A stretch of DNA of 64,000 nt from Chionis minor. Lineage: Eukaryota > Chordata > Aves > Charadriiformes > Chionididae. Location of the stretch: the NCBI GenBank assembly GCA_013398295.1, contig VZSF01004794.1, positions 124,001 to 188,000 of the forward strand, written 5' to 3'. Within the stretch, counting starts at the first letter, position 1. The number at the start of each line of letters is the position of its first letter. This document shows, in pieces, positions 37,322-47,820 of this stretch. The position numbers and the translations under genes were made by a program. The notes beneath the pieces were generated by a model. The model was not told where the DNA came from. It saw only the letters and a program-made list of their open reading frames with translations, and did no database searches.

Positions 37322-37480
37322 TTACATATCCTTGGATGACAGTTTGTATAACTGCTTAATTTGCCTGCTTAACTTTCGCTGCATTTCCTGTTCCTCAAGA
37401 ACAATGTGACTGAGCAGCTGAGGTGAAATCTGCCAGTTTATCTTTTTTTGATTTCCATATTCTGCATCCATTGGACCACT
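37322..37480 (-). CDS. Candidate terminal exon, unrecognised
   Basis: On the minus strand an acceptor-like CTGTCCCCCTCTCAG precedes 52 in-phase codons and a TAA. The peptide starts SGPMDAEYGNQKKINWQISP and continues with a likely amphipathic, charged helix containing LLSHIVLEEQEMQRKLSRQI, ending KLSSKDM. The frame stays open upstream to 37762 (146 codons in all), one of the longest non-retrotransposon frames here. Composition is protein-like, but I do not recognise the family and found no partner exon. The first AATAAA I noticed on this strand is near 36737-36732, inside the LTR, about 590 bases past the stop. It could be a real last exon, a retroposed fragment or chance. Confidence 0.3.
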   Translation of the reverse strand, partial: SGPMDAEYGNQKKINWQISPQLLSHIVLEEQEMQRKLSRQIKQLYKLSSKDM

Positions 37481-37762
37481 CTGAGAGGGGGACAGTGCCC
37501 TTTCCCAGAGGAGATGGAGGGGCAGCAAGAAATCTTGTGAGGCACCAGCAGGAGTAAAGACCAGAATGCTGTTAAGAAGACCTGGGACTGGACATGCTGA
37601 CAAACTTAGGAGTGACAGAAACAAAGTAATATTAGGCATTCTGTAGGTTTTTATAAACATACATTCTTCCATAATCTTTTCCCATATAAATCTTCTCTGG
37701 GCAAACTGACCAGTGGAGGACACAGCAGAAACTGGGCATGCTACATATACCCTAAATATCAT

Positions 37763-39689
37763 GTTATTGAATAAAAATTGTAGAGGGCAGACACAGACAG
37801 AGAGAAGAGCCTGACAGCCAGGTGCTATGTAGGGTGCTATGATTCTATGCTCTAGCAGAATTGCTCTAAATTGTCATGGATGCGAGGCTATTCACATTTA
37901 GCCCCAGAGCTAACTATAAGTCTATGGCCACCGTATACTTAGCAGTATAGACATAATCATTAAATCTCAGAGACCAGGCAGGATTTTTTTAGAGAATTAG
38001 ACAACTACAGCTGGGCAGCATAATTTTTTTTCCTCTAAACAGCCAAATGTGATTCATTTGTTTCCAAGGGAGATTCCTGTTTTAACATTTAAAAAAAAAT
38101 CATTTTCAACATTTCATTCTCATAAATTAAACCCAATATTTGTCATTTCTTGTGAAATAGAAATTTATAAGTGGATTTGGAAAATTTTATTTAGGCAAAA
38201 AAAGGATTTTATTTTGAAATTAAACTTTCCTTTATTTTTGTTCACTTTTAGTTACTTTATCCTCTGAACATTATTCCATTATATATCAAGAGGTATGTAA
38301 TGCAATACTATGCACTACGGCATACTACGTCTTTTGTATTCTGTTTTTCAGTTTTAAAATACTAGGATAAATGTGACCTAGGATGGGTGAGTGGAAACAT
38401 TCTAATTTCTAGATGAGTGCCTTCATTTCATGATGAGAAATGCCTGGATCCAAAGGACATAGAAATGAACCGAAGTCTTGCAGTTCATGTTCAGATGCCT
38501 TGAATGAATCAAAGAGCAGCAGCACTTCACAAAACCAACCTTAGCTCAGGGAGGCTAATCTCCCAAGACTCTCACTACAGCTGATGAAGAGACAGAAGCA
38601 TCTCTACAAGCAATTCAGAAGAGTATTCTACAACCCTCAGAAAAGGAATCCTGAATCTAATTTTAGATTCTGCTTTGCCCTCAGAAGGAAACTCTCTCTT
38701 CTTATCAATCACATAGAACCTGGGGAGATTAGCCACCAGAGACAATGAGTTATCTTTATGTTTACATCCCGAAGGTCAAGCTGTTCCACCATAATTCAGA
38801 CACAAGCTGATCTAAAGTGTAAACTCAAATGTTAGTATCTGTAGCAGTTGTGCTGAGTTATTTCTACTTACAAAATTTTATAACTTGAAATATTAAATAT
38901 TGTTATTTTGAATACCAGTCAGCAGTGATAAATAATAAATAAAATAATATTAATGTGTTAACATGTACTTTTTAATAATATTTTATATGTACACATGTAT
39001 GCATGCTTTGAATTTGGAGGAGGAAAAAGACTTTTAATGAGTTTTTCTTGTGTTGTTAATAATTTTTTTGTGACTTTTATTTTTCCTTAGTCAATGTGGT
39101 TTAATGAGAAATTTTGGCTTCATCAAGTCAGGATTTACTGGGTAAGTTCAATAAAAAGAAAAAAATTCCAAGTAGTTCTGCTTTTAGATAATTTCCACTT
39201 CTGTTTATTTCATTCTCTACATGAGACCAGGACATTTAATGAACATTGACAGCACTGCAGCAGTAACAACTACACCTCAGCAACCTCCACAAAAGAAACC
39301 CTAGTGCTGGAAATTAACTTCTTACAAGGTGACAACTCCATTTTCTTTTCACTTCAGTAGATGAAAAACTTACTGCTTGGTTTGGGGTGCATGTAACAGA
39401 TAGCACCGTAAATATTCTGTCACAATTGCATTCCCAGTACTCTGTGCCAATGACAAAGCAAAAGACAGCCAATATGGTAGTCCTTATGAATCATCGACAT
39501 TAGATGTGAAAAAGATCGAGTAATTCTCTAATCAGTCTTGCTATCAGTTGATCCAGCCTTGTTCCACAGAGTGCATTTTCTAGAGCTAATGTTTCAAGCT
39601 ATGAGGCTATCAGAATTGCTCCTTGAGGTTATCCACAGCCAGATACAAAGCATTCATTCTTATTTAACCCACATTTTCTTTGACTGCTG
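37763..39689. other. Unique AT-rich sequence, no gene recognised
   Basis: No frame or repeat stands out. Around 38880-39070 the sequence is especially AT-rich. Confidence 0.45.
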
Positions 39690-40622
39690 TGTTGGGTTGA
39701 CTTTGGCCAGCTGCCAGATGCCTACCCAGCTGCTCTCTCGTTACCCTTTCTCAACAGGATAGGAGAAAATAAGATGAAAATGCTCATGAGTCCAGATAAA
39801 GACCAGGAGACCACTCGTCGATTACTGTCACAGGCACAACAGACTCGACTTGCAGATGATTAACTAATTGTTAGTTAAAATAGAGTCAGGTGGTGAAAAG
39901 CGAAGACAAAAACTAAAACTTTTTTCCTCCACCTTCTTTCTCCCAGGCTTTACTCCTTCACCTCCCACTCCTCTACCTCCTGTCCTCCTGAACAACACAG
40001 GTGGATGGGGAATTGAGAGTGATGGTCAGCCCATAACAGCTCCTCTCTGCCCCTTCTTCCTCTTTGCACTTTTTCCTCCTTCTGCCTGGGCTCTCCATGG
40101 GCTGCAGTTCCTTCAGGGCACATCCACTACCCCTGGTGTGGTGGCCCGCCATGGGCTGCAGTGTAGATACCTGCTCCACTGTCAGCCTCCATGGGCTGCA
40201 GGAGGACAGCCTGTTTCACCAGGGTCTTCTCCAGGGGCTGCAAGGGAATCTCCGCCCCAGTACCTGCGGCACCTTCTCCCGCTCCATCTTCTCCCACTGT
40301 AGGAACAGTCTACAAGCCTGTTCTCAGTCCTCACTGCCTCTGCATCATTTTACCCTTTCTTCAACTTGCTGTCCCCTGAGATATCACAACTGTGGCTGTG
40401 GGACTTAGCCCTGCCCTGTGGTGGGTTGGCTGAAACCATCTGGAAGTGCCTGTGTCTGTCATGGCGCAGCCCTGGCCTCTCCTTGAAGATGCCACCCCTT
40501 TCGGCCCCCTCGGCTACCAGTGCCTGGGCACCCGCAGCCGGTACGTGTGCATGCCTTACAAAACTACAAAAACGCCTTCATCTCCTTGGTGTCAGATCTT
40601 GACCCCACTAACACCCATGACA
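39690..40622 (-). mobile_element. Decayed LTR of an avian endogenous retrovirus
   Basis: The plus-strand text starts TGTTGGGTTGACTTTGGCCA, an end I know from a long LTR family common in bird genomes. It then follows that family's layout, including AACAGACTCGACTTG, repeated CCATGGGCTGCAG units and a final GC-rich part near 40440-40530. I place the other end at 40622 because ACACCCATGACA mirrors the first end. 40560 (CTTACA) is an alternative. In this family the transcribed sense is probably the minus strand, but the polyadenylation signal is eroded, so the strand is inferred. There is no retroviral gene and no clear target-site duplication. Frames at 39868-40602 are LTR sequence, not genes. 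Confidence 0.7.
40095..40243. repeat. Degenerate repeats of CCATGGGCTGCAG inside the LTR
   Basis: CCATGGGCTGCAG occurs at 40095-40107, 40149-40161 and 40189-40201, with a variant (CCAGGGGCTGCAA) at 40231-40243. Spacing is about 40-54 bases. These look like remnants of the tandem subrepeats typical of this LTR family. Confidence 0.85.
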
Positions 40623-43600
40623 AAACTTTGATACTGTTTTTACCTGTAGCATTTGGTTTTGCTTAGTCAAGACAAACTTATTTAGTACTTTTAAACTTCC
40701 CTTATAAAGGGGGAACTTCCTTCCTTATAAATTTCCTTCCTTACAAACTTCCTTGCTCTGTTTTTCCAACACCCTCATTGTTATTGCACCTGTAACTGTG
40801 AATGAAAGAATGGAAACCCTTAAACTTGCAACTAGGTATATCACTGTTTATCCTTACTATCTTCTGTTTATAATTCCTTGGTTCTCAGCCTACAACAAAT
40901 CAATTCTGTCGATCTGAATTTGTTAAGTAAGATTACATGAAATTTTTATTATAATGCTTTATTAAAATCCTATTATATCACAGCTAACCTCTCATCTTCA
41001 TCTTTTGAGCTATTTTTCCAAAATATTTTGTCTTCTAGCAAAGTACTTCCTCTATATTTCAAGGATGATCATTAATCTAGGCTTCAGTTAGCTTTTTTGA
41101 TTTTGCCGTTTGACAGTTTTAACAGAAGTTTCATTTTAAGGAACAGTAATTCCAAAGTAACTGGGTAGTTTTGTGACAGTAGTACTGGAAACCTTGGAGA
41201 CCAAAATCAGTAACATTTGAGGAAAGGCATGGTGAGCCCAGCCAAGAGAGAAAGCATAGATGGAAATAAAAATCTTCAAGATCTAAAGGAAGAAAAGGAA
41301 TAAAATTGCTGAGCACTTACTTGATTGAGCTAAAGAACAGACCATCAGTGACTTCAGTCAATGAAATGGATGAGGATGAAACTCATTTGGAAAAGAAGAA
41401 GAAAAAAGTTGAAGGAGAAGGTTAGATTATTCATGTTTTGCACACAACTAATTTCCCAGGATAATGCAATTCCATCTCTAGGCAGATAAAGTAGTAAAAT
41501 ATAAAGTAAAATAAAGAATACATTTTTATATTATGAATATGCCTAAGGACTGTTAAAGCAAAGCAGATGACAGAAATTCATGAGGCTGTATTTGATAATG
41601 TTTAATAACGTATATCAGGACTGGTGGTTGCATTGTCTTTTGCCTGAATAACTCCACAGTGAATCTTCTTACGTGACTTGAAAGAAATTAATAACAGTGA
41701 CCATTGATAGAAAAATTGATCCAGAACAGTACAGCTACTAGTCATTCTTTGGACCTCTCAGAGGACCTAAACTGGGAAAATGTATCATGGCTGCTCAAGT
41801 AGGGATTTCAGAGACAGATTTCAGGACTACAACACACAAGAGGCACTTTACCTTTAATGAACACACACATCATTAACAACCTGTCATGTAACAGATGTAG
41901 AGCACACAACAAATACTTAGAGACACTATTCCAAGGAGAGCAAGTCACCATATTTTTTGTCCTTTTGATATACAGCTGTAATTAGACACCCTAGATTCAT
42001 TTTATGTGACAAATGCTGCATTATGATTGTATCTGTTCTAGGACCAGTGATCGAACTGTTGTAGGTAACATTCTGTATCTTCTAGTGTTTTACATGTAAA
42101 AATTAGGAAAACTGTCTATTTTCTTACAGATGAAACAAAGATGTGAATTAAAAGTGGTCTGCAGTTTATTTTTAAGCAACTAAATGTGGGGTTTATGTGC
42201 TGAAAGTCCCAAATAGCAAGGGTAATGGAAACAATCCTCACATAAATAATTTAACATTTTTTGAATCTATGCAGCACAGGTCACTTGAAATCCAGAACAA
42301 TATACTCATTACCTGATGCACCAGCTTTCCTGTACTCTGCAGTCTGACATCACACCTATGAAAGAACCTCAGTTAACCACAACGAAAGAATTTGGGTAAG
42401 TAAAGGAATTTTATATTGAATTTAAGAGTCACATGAATACTTCAGGGTCCAGAATGCATGTTTTGCTGATCAAAAAAATAGGCTATATGGTCAAGATTTT
42501 ACATATTTATACACTGTACCAAGCTTAAAAAGACGGTAGAATTCAACTTTATTAAGTTTAGAAAGTTTCCTGCCTCTCTCATGTATTCAGATGCTGAGTC
42601 ACTTTTCCCTGTGGCTGTAAGTAGGTTATCAGATCATCCAGACAGAACCTACATGTCTAGTTGCTAATTATTCTTTATTACAGTTCATATTATTTCTAAT
42701 ATATATGAGCAGTTTTCAGGAGTTATAATCAGTTTTATTACACTACCATTACCATTTCATATACCCAGTGGCCTTTTATAGCTGCAGAAAAAGAAGAAAA
42801 AGAAAAATTATGAGAAATATCTCGACAGTTGACTTCTTAAAGAAAAGATTGCAGAAAAATTTGTCACAATCTTATTTTAATTTTGAAGATATTTTTTTTT
42901 GTGTGTTAATGGAAGTTCAACACAGACGTGCTTACTCACCCTGAATGGAGCCTCTGGCATTTAAATTCTACAGTTTAAAAACACAATTGGTTTAAGTTCA
43001 TTAAAACCTTTGAGCAGTAACAGTTTACAGGCTCTTTACACAAGGTACACCAATTTGATTCTCATATAGTTTGGCACTTTGTCTCATTACCCTTCCATCA
43101 CTATGAAATTTACAGAAGTTGATAAAGAAGTTGCCTCAATACAAAAAGCGTAAAATCTATGTAACACATATAATGCCGTTCATAAAAAGTGTTGTAATAA
43201 ACTAATATTCAAGCAGTCACATGAACACTTAACTAGCTTCCTTACCAAACACTCATTGCCTTTGTACCATAGTTAAAATTATCCAGAGATTATATCCATC
43301 ATACAGTCAGTACTCAACAGCATTTCATGTGATTTACTGTACAAAGAGAAACATTTCTGACAAAGACGGACAAAACCTACAAATCAAAGAGGGAGCAATG
43401 ACCAGCATTGTCATGTCACAGTGACAAATTAACCTAAAACTGCATGAAAATGTAACCAAATTATTTCCAAGCTGCCTCACTTCTGGGATCACAGTCTTCC
43501 TTCCATTGACAAAATCTATATTCACAAACATTTGGCTGGAAGCAGAGGGAGATGTGGTCTGGTCTTCCCAGAACTAACACAGTATGGATAAAATATATTT

Positions 43601-44293
43601 TAGGTACCCAAAAGAAGTGTTGAACACTAGAACATAAACTGTCCTTATATACTGAAACACTATCTTTTAATGGCTATTTTTTTAATACAATGTCATAAAG
43701 TCATTATTAATCTTCCATTTGGGAAGAAAAATAATGCTAATATCAGAGTTTTTTCACTTTGCAATGGCCTTCAACTGTGTTTAGTCCATCCTGTGGTACT
43801 TCTCTGAATCCCCTCCTGTTTATCTTCATGGCATTTTTTGAGAGACATTTGAGAATTGTCTCATATAATAATAAGAGTTTCCAGTGATATGTTAACAATG
43901 GTAGCCCGCGGCTTCTACTTTATGCCATGAAGAATGAAGTCCCTTAGATTACAGAAAGCTACTTCAGGTCTTTAAATTCTTCCTGAATTTTATAGGTAGT
44001 TAAGGAGTGAGTCATACAGTTCATAGCATGATTTGGCTATCTGGTATTTGTAAAGTTGCTCTATCTGCATATCTGCTGGGCAGCATATATTTATAAATGC
44101 TATTCTTTCCCAAGTTTATTCACATAAACAGTGATTATCAACCTTTTTTTCCCAAACTGTCCCTAGCTCAAGAAAAGATAGAATTGTTGTTTTTTTTAAA
44201 AACTGTCACTCCCTTTACTGTTTTGTTTAAATAATCTTTCCTAAAAGAAGCACAAATGTTTATTTTAACATTCCAGTCATGTGATTCATTCCC
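40623..44293. other. Unique AT-rich sequence, no gene recognised
   Basis: No gene or interspersed repeat that I can support. Purine-rich patches near 41390 and 42785 give short lysine-rich frames that I discount. Confidence 0.45.
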
Positions 44294-44410
44294 TCAGGTT
44301 TCTGTTATACCAACCAGGTTGCATTTATGCTCATAAATAAGCAATTCCAATTCTGCTTGTTTATTACTCAAGCTCCTATCATTGTTGTATAGGCAATTAA
44401 AGATTAAAGA
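44294..44410 (-). mobile_element. Relic of CR1 ORF2 endonuclease (APE) N-terminus
   Basis: The minus-strand frame (44294-44485) includes FNCLYNNDRSLSNKQAELEL and then NLVGITET. This matches the start of the AP-endonuclease domain of CR1/LINE ORF2, where a NARSL-NKQ-EL block is followed by the GITET block carrying the catalytic glutamate. Only this small part remains. The coding sense is minus, like the other old CR1 relics here. It is far from the nearest CR1 copy (46361-47820), which lacks an endonuclease. The upstream 25 or so codons of the frame have no similarity that I recognise. Confidence 0.75.
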
Positions 44411-46360
44411 ATTTCTTCTCTCTTCATCCTTTGGTGTCTTGATTAATTTTGTTCTCAGCATCACAATTGTGTGCTGAAAGTTCATGTGTTTCCTCTTTTC
44501 ACCCTTCTCTTTTATTTGATGTCAACCTAACTACTGCAGTATATTTCTTTGGTAATTCTCTCAGTGATGTTTTTCTAAAGAACATTAGAAGGTTTTAAGG
44601 ACTTCCTAATGCCAATGTTGAAAATCATTCTCAGAACTGATTGCCATTTTATTAGCACAGTAACACCTTAATAGAAATCCATAGTTCATTGTCAGCCTAG
44701 TATTTCATGTCTATGTGTTTACTGTGGAAGGAAGGAAATAATCTGCTTCAGGATTGTTGATATTGTCCTACCTTTCCTTTATTTTTCATCAGAATAAGTT
44801 CTAGTACTACAAAATATTTTATAGTAGCTAGTAATCCACATGAAGTTGTGTTTGTCCTGGCATATTAACTTTTAACCAGGGTGCTACTGGACCATCCTAG
44901 GACAGATTGAATTGGATGTCACTTCATGTCAGCAAAGATCATGCTCAAATTCCTATTATAGCAGAGCGAAATAAGTTGTGACATAGTGGTATGATTTCCT
45001 TTCACCAAGCTGTCAGGCTACAAGAGTTTTGTGCAATTCACAAAAACAATTATGTTCATAAGCAATCATTCTTAAGTGTGTCATTTCTTAGGAAAATTTT
45101 ATAAATAATTCAAGTTGTGACTTTAATTAATGCTTAAATGATCAAAAGGTAGTTCTGCTTAAATAATGATGTAATTTTACCAGCAACTCTTTTACCACCA
45201 TGAAAATCACAGAAATAGAAAACTTCCTATGTTTTCTATTCTAAACAAGCTTGAACAAATACAGACTGGTCACTATATTTTTCTGTAGGTAAACTCAATT
45301 GCTTTAGTCATGCAAGCAGGGTTTACAGCATGTCTCTTGGGAGTATGCAAGGATCTCAATAAACCTCAGTTACGTATCTCACAGTTAGCAGATATTCTTA
45401 AGATTGACCTATACGTCCTGGTACAACTTCCATAAAAGACAACAAAATGTCTTCTATTGCTAATGTTTGGAGGAGGAAAAGGTCCCTATTAATGAGTCTC
45501 TTGAAGACCTCTGACGAGATGTTGCGGTTAGCATTTTGCTGCTATCATAACCACGGGGAATATTTCTTGCTCCATGGGAATCAGTGAAAGTTGTTGCTCC
45601 TGACTTCATTTTTGGCATGCTTTCATACTGCACCTGATCATCTGTCACTACAGAAGGCCACTGAAACAGTGGGTCCTGTGTCATATCTGTCCTCCCCACA
45701 CAAAAGTATGAGATACAGAATACCTGAAAAAGCACTGAATGCCTGTGTTTAGGCCATTAAATTTTACCCAAAGTATTTATTAATTTGGGAGTGATATATA
45801 AGTCATGGGGAAAATGAAAAACAATTCCATTTTTATGTACATATTTTCATTTTTAATATAACCTAGGCATGAACTTGTTGTTCAGTCAAGCCTTCGTTTA
45901 AGTAACAATGTTTTAGGAAAAAAAAAGAGGGAATTGAATATAGGAAGGAGGAGAGCCTAGCAGGGCTAAATTTTATTTTATTTTCCATGGGAATTAATGC
46001 ATACCCTTTTCCTTAACTTTAATTACCAAATAAAATATTTTAATTTGTATCTAATTGCATCTAAATCTTCTTACTCTATTTTTCTACCTTCTCTTAAACT
46101 TCATAGCCTCTGTTTTCTCATTATAAGAAGCTGGCCTTAAAGTTAGTCCTCTGTTAATCTGGTCTTTTTTATATACTATAGGGCAACTCAACTTAATTTC
46201 AGTCTCAGTAATTTCAATCACATGAACAGATGCCTTCGGCTATAGATGCAAAGTCACCCATTACAAAATCTTTCTTTAGAGTGAACGAATTTTATGCCTT
46301 CATGACACACAATTGGGTATCTCTACTCAAACTACCTGCAGGTGAGCTGCACGTATATAT
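44411..46360. other. No established gene; one exon-like frame inside
   Basis: Mostly AT-rich sequence without repeats that I recognise. The exon-like minus-strand frame at 45460-45723 is listed separately. Around 45990-46080 there is a T-rich low-complexity patch. Confidence 0.4.
45460..45723 (-). CDS. Candidate terminal exon, unrecognised
   Basis: On the minus strand, an acceptor-like GTGCTTTTTCAG at 45735-45724 precedes 87 in-phase codons and a TAG. The peptide includes GRTDMTQDPLFQWPSVV, then SGATTFTDSHGARNIPRGYD, and ends SLIGTFSSSKH. It is polar and rich in serine, threonine and arginine, as in many cytoplasmic tails. No membrane segment is evident beyond a short hydrophobic start. I do not recognise it. 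No polyadenylation signal was identified close to the stop. Length and composition are better than most frames in the window, but chance is possible. Confidence 0.3.
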   Translation of the reverse strand, partial: VFCISYFCVGRTDMTQDPLFQWPSVVTDDQVQYESMPKMKSGATTFTDSHGARNIPRGYDSSKMLTATSRQRSSRDSLIGTFSSSKH

Positions 46361-46457
46361 GAATCACAGAATCATAGAATGTTAGGGGTTGGAAGGGACC
46401 TCTGAAGATCATCTGGTCCAACCCCCCTGCCAGAGCAGCAGCAGGGGGGGTTTCCAC

Positions 46458-47333
46458 CTACAGCAGATTGCACAGGGTGGCATCCAGGTGGGTTTGGAAT
46501 GTCTCCAGAGTCAGAGACTTCACCACCTCTCTGGGCAGCCTCTTCCAGTGCTCTGTCACCCTCAAAGGAAAGAAGTTCCTCCTCATGTTCAGATGGAACT
46601 TCCTATATTTGAGTTTGCACCTGTTACCTCCTGTCCTATCACTGGGCACCACTGAAAAGAGACTGGCAACCTCCTCCTGGCACCCTTCCTTTAAGTATTT
46701 GTAAGTGTTGATGAGATCCCTCCTCAGTCTTCTCTTCTCCAGGCTAAACAGACCCAACTCCCTCAGCCTTTCCTCATGAGAAAGATGTTCCAGCCCCCTA
46801 ATCATCTTTGTAGCCCTTTGCTGTACCGTTTCCATCAGTTCCTTGTCCTTCATGGTCTGGGGAGCCCAGAACTGGACACAGTACTCCAGATGAGGCTTCA
46901 CCAGGGCAGAGTAAAGGGGGAGGATGACCTCCCTCGACCTGCTTGCCATGCTCCTCTTGATGCACCCTAGGATGCCATTGGCCTTCTTGGCCACAAGGGC
47001 ACATTGCTGCCTCTTGGTCATCCTGCTGTCCACCAGGACTCCCAGGTCCCTCTCTGCACAGCTCCTTTCCAGCAGGTCAGCCCCCAACCTGTACTGGTGC
47101 ATGGGGTTATTCTTCCCCAGGTGAAGGGCCCTACACTTGCCTTTGTTGAATTTCATATGGTTTCTCTCTGCCCAACTCTCCAGCCTGTCCAGGTCATGCT
47201 GAATGGCAGCACAGTCTTCTGGTGTGTCAACCACCCCTCCCAGTTTCATGACATCAGCAAACTTGCTGATGGTACACTCCATCCCTTCATCCAGGTCATT
47301 GATGAATACATTGAACAGGACTGAATCCAGCAC
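46458..47333 (-). pseudogene. CR1 ORF2 C-terminal two-thirds (copy 3)
   Basis: A 291-codon frame starts inside the RT palm ([20 protein letters not shown]). It carries the catalytic block as FADVMKL, so the second aspartate of FADD is valine. Then follow the ordered C-terminal blocks: [93 protein letters not shown] and [17 protein letters not shown]. Because this part is continuous to the end of ORF2, the C-terminus is better preserved than in the other copies. The frame is separated from the upstream RT part by a frameshift near 47330. Confidence 0.95.
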
Positions 47334-47818
47334 TGACCCTTGGGAACACCACTAGTCACAGGCCTCCAACTAGACTCTGCCCCACCGATCACAGCCCTCT
47401 GAGATCTACCTGCCAGCCAGTTTTCAATCCACCCCACTTTCCGTTCATCTAACCCACATTTCCTAAGCTTGCCTACAAGGATGCTGTGGATAACGGTGTC
47501 AAAAGACTTGCTGAAGTCAGGGTAGACAACATCCACTGCCCTCCCCTCATCTATCCATCCAGTTATATCATCATAGAAGGCTATCAGATTAGTCACACAT
47601 TACTTCCCCTTGGTAAATCTGTGTTGACTACTTCTAATAACCTTCTTTTCCTCCAGATACTTGGAGATGATGCCCGGAATGAGCTGTTCCATCGTCTTTC
47701 CAGGGATGGAGGTGAGGCTGACTGGCCTGTAGTCTCCTGGATCCTCCTTCTTGCCCTTTTTGAAGACTGGAGTGACATTGGCTTTCCTCCAGTCCTCAGG
47801 CACCTCGCCTGTTCTCAC
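47246..47818 (-). pseudogene. CR1 reverse transcriptase N-terminal part, with stop (copy 3)
   Basis: Two stretches in the same frame, 47818-47600 and 47599-47246, are split by a single TAA at 47602-47600 within the FTKGK block. They give TPVFKKGKKEDPGDYRPVSL, SIPGKTMEQLI, IRSSQHRFTKGK, then NLIAFYDD, motif A as VVYPDFSKSFDTV and motif B as TSGVPKGQ. The motif A aspartates are kept. At about 47330 the frame shifts, and the element continues in the frame of 46458-47333. Confidence 0.94.
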
Positions 47819-47820
47819 CT

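Larger units (their letters stand above)
46361..47820 (-). mobile_element. CR1 LINE, 5'-truncated copy 3 (different subfamily)
   Basis: A CR1 copy on the minus strand runs from the sequence just before the RT (reading RTGEVPEDWRKANVTPVFKK) at about 47820 to the 3' end at 46361. There the plus strand reads GAATCACAGAATCATAGAAT and GGTTGGAAGGGACC. Its tail and protein sequence (for example [20 protein letters not shown]) differ clearly from copies 1 and 2, so it belongs to another subfamily. It has one stop in frame, one frameshift and a mutated catalytic motif. Endonuclease and ORF1 are absent. Confidence 0.96.

Noticed and set aside
39868..40408. 144- and 114-codon plus-strand frames, cysteine- and proline-rich
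   Set aside because: They lie wholly inside the decayed LTR and its subrepeats. LTRs of this kind do not encode a protein.
46389..47324. Several plus-strand frames of 64-106 codons
   Set aside because: They are antisense to CR1 copy 3, whose minus-strand frames carry the ordered RT and C-terminal blocks.
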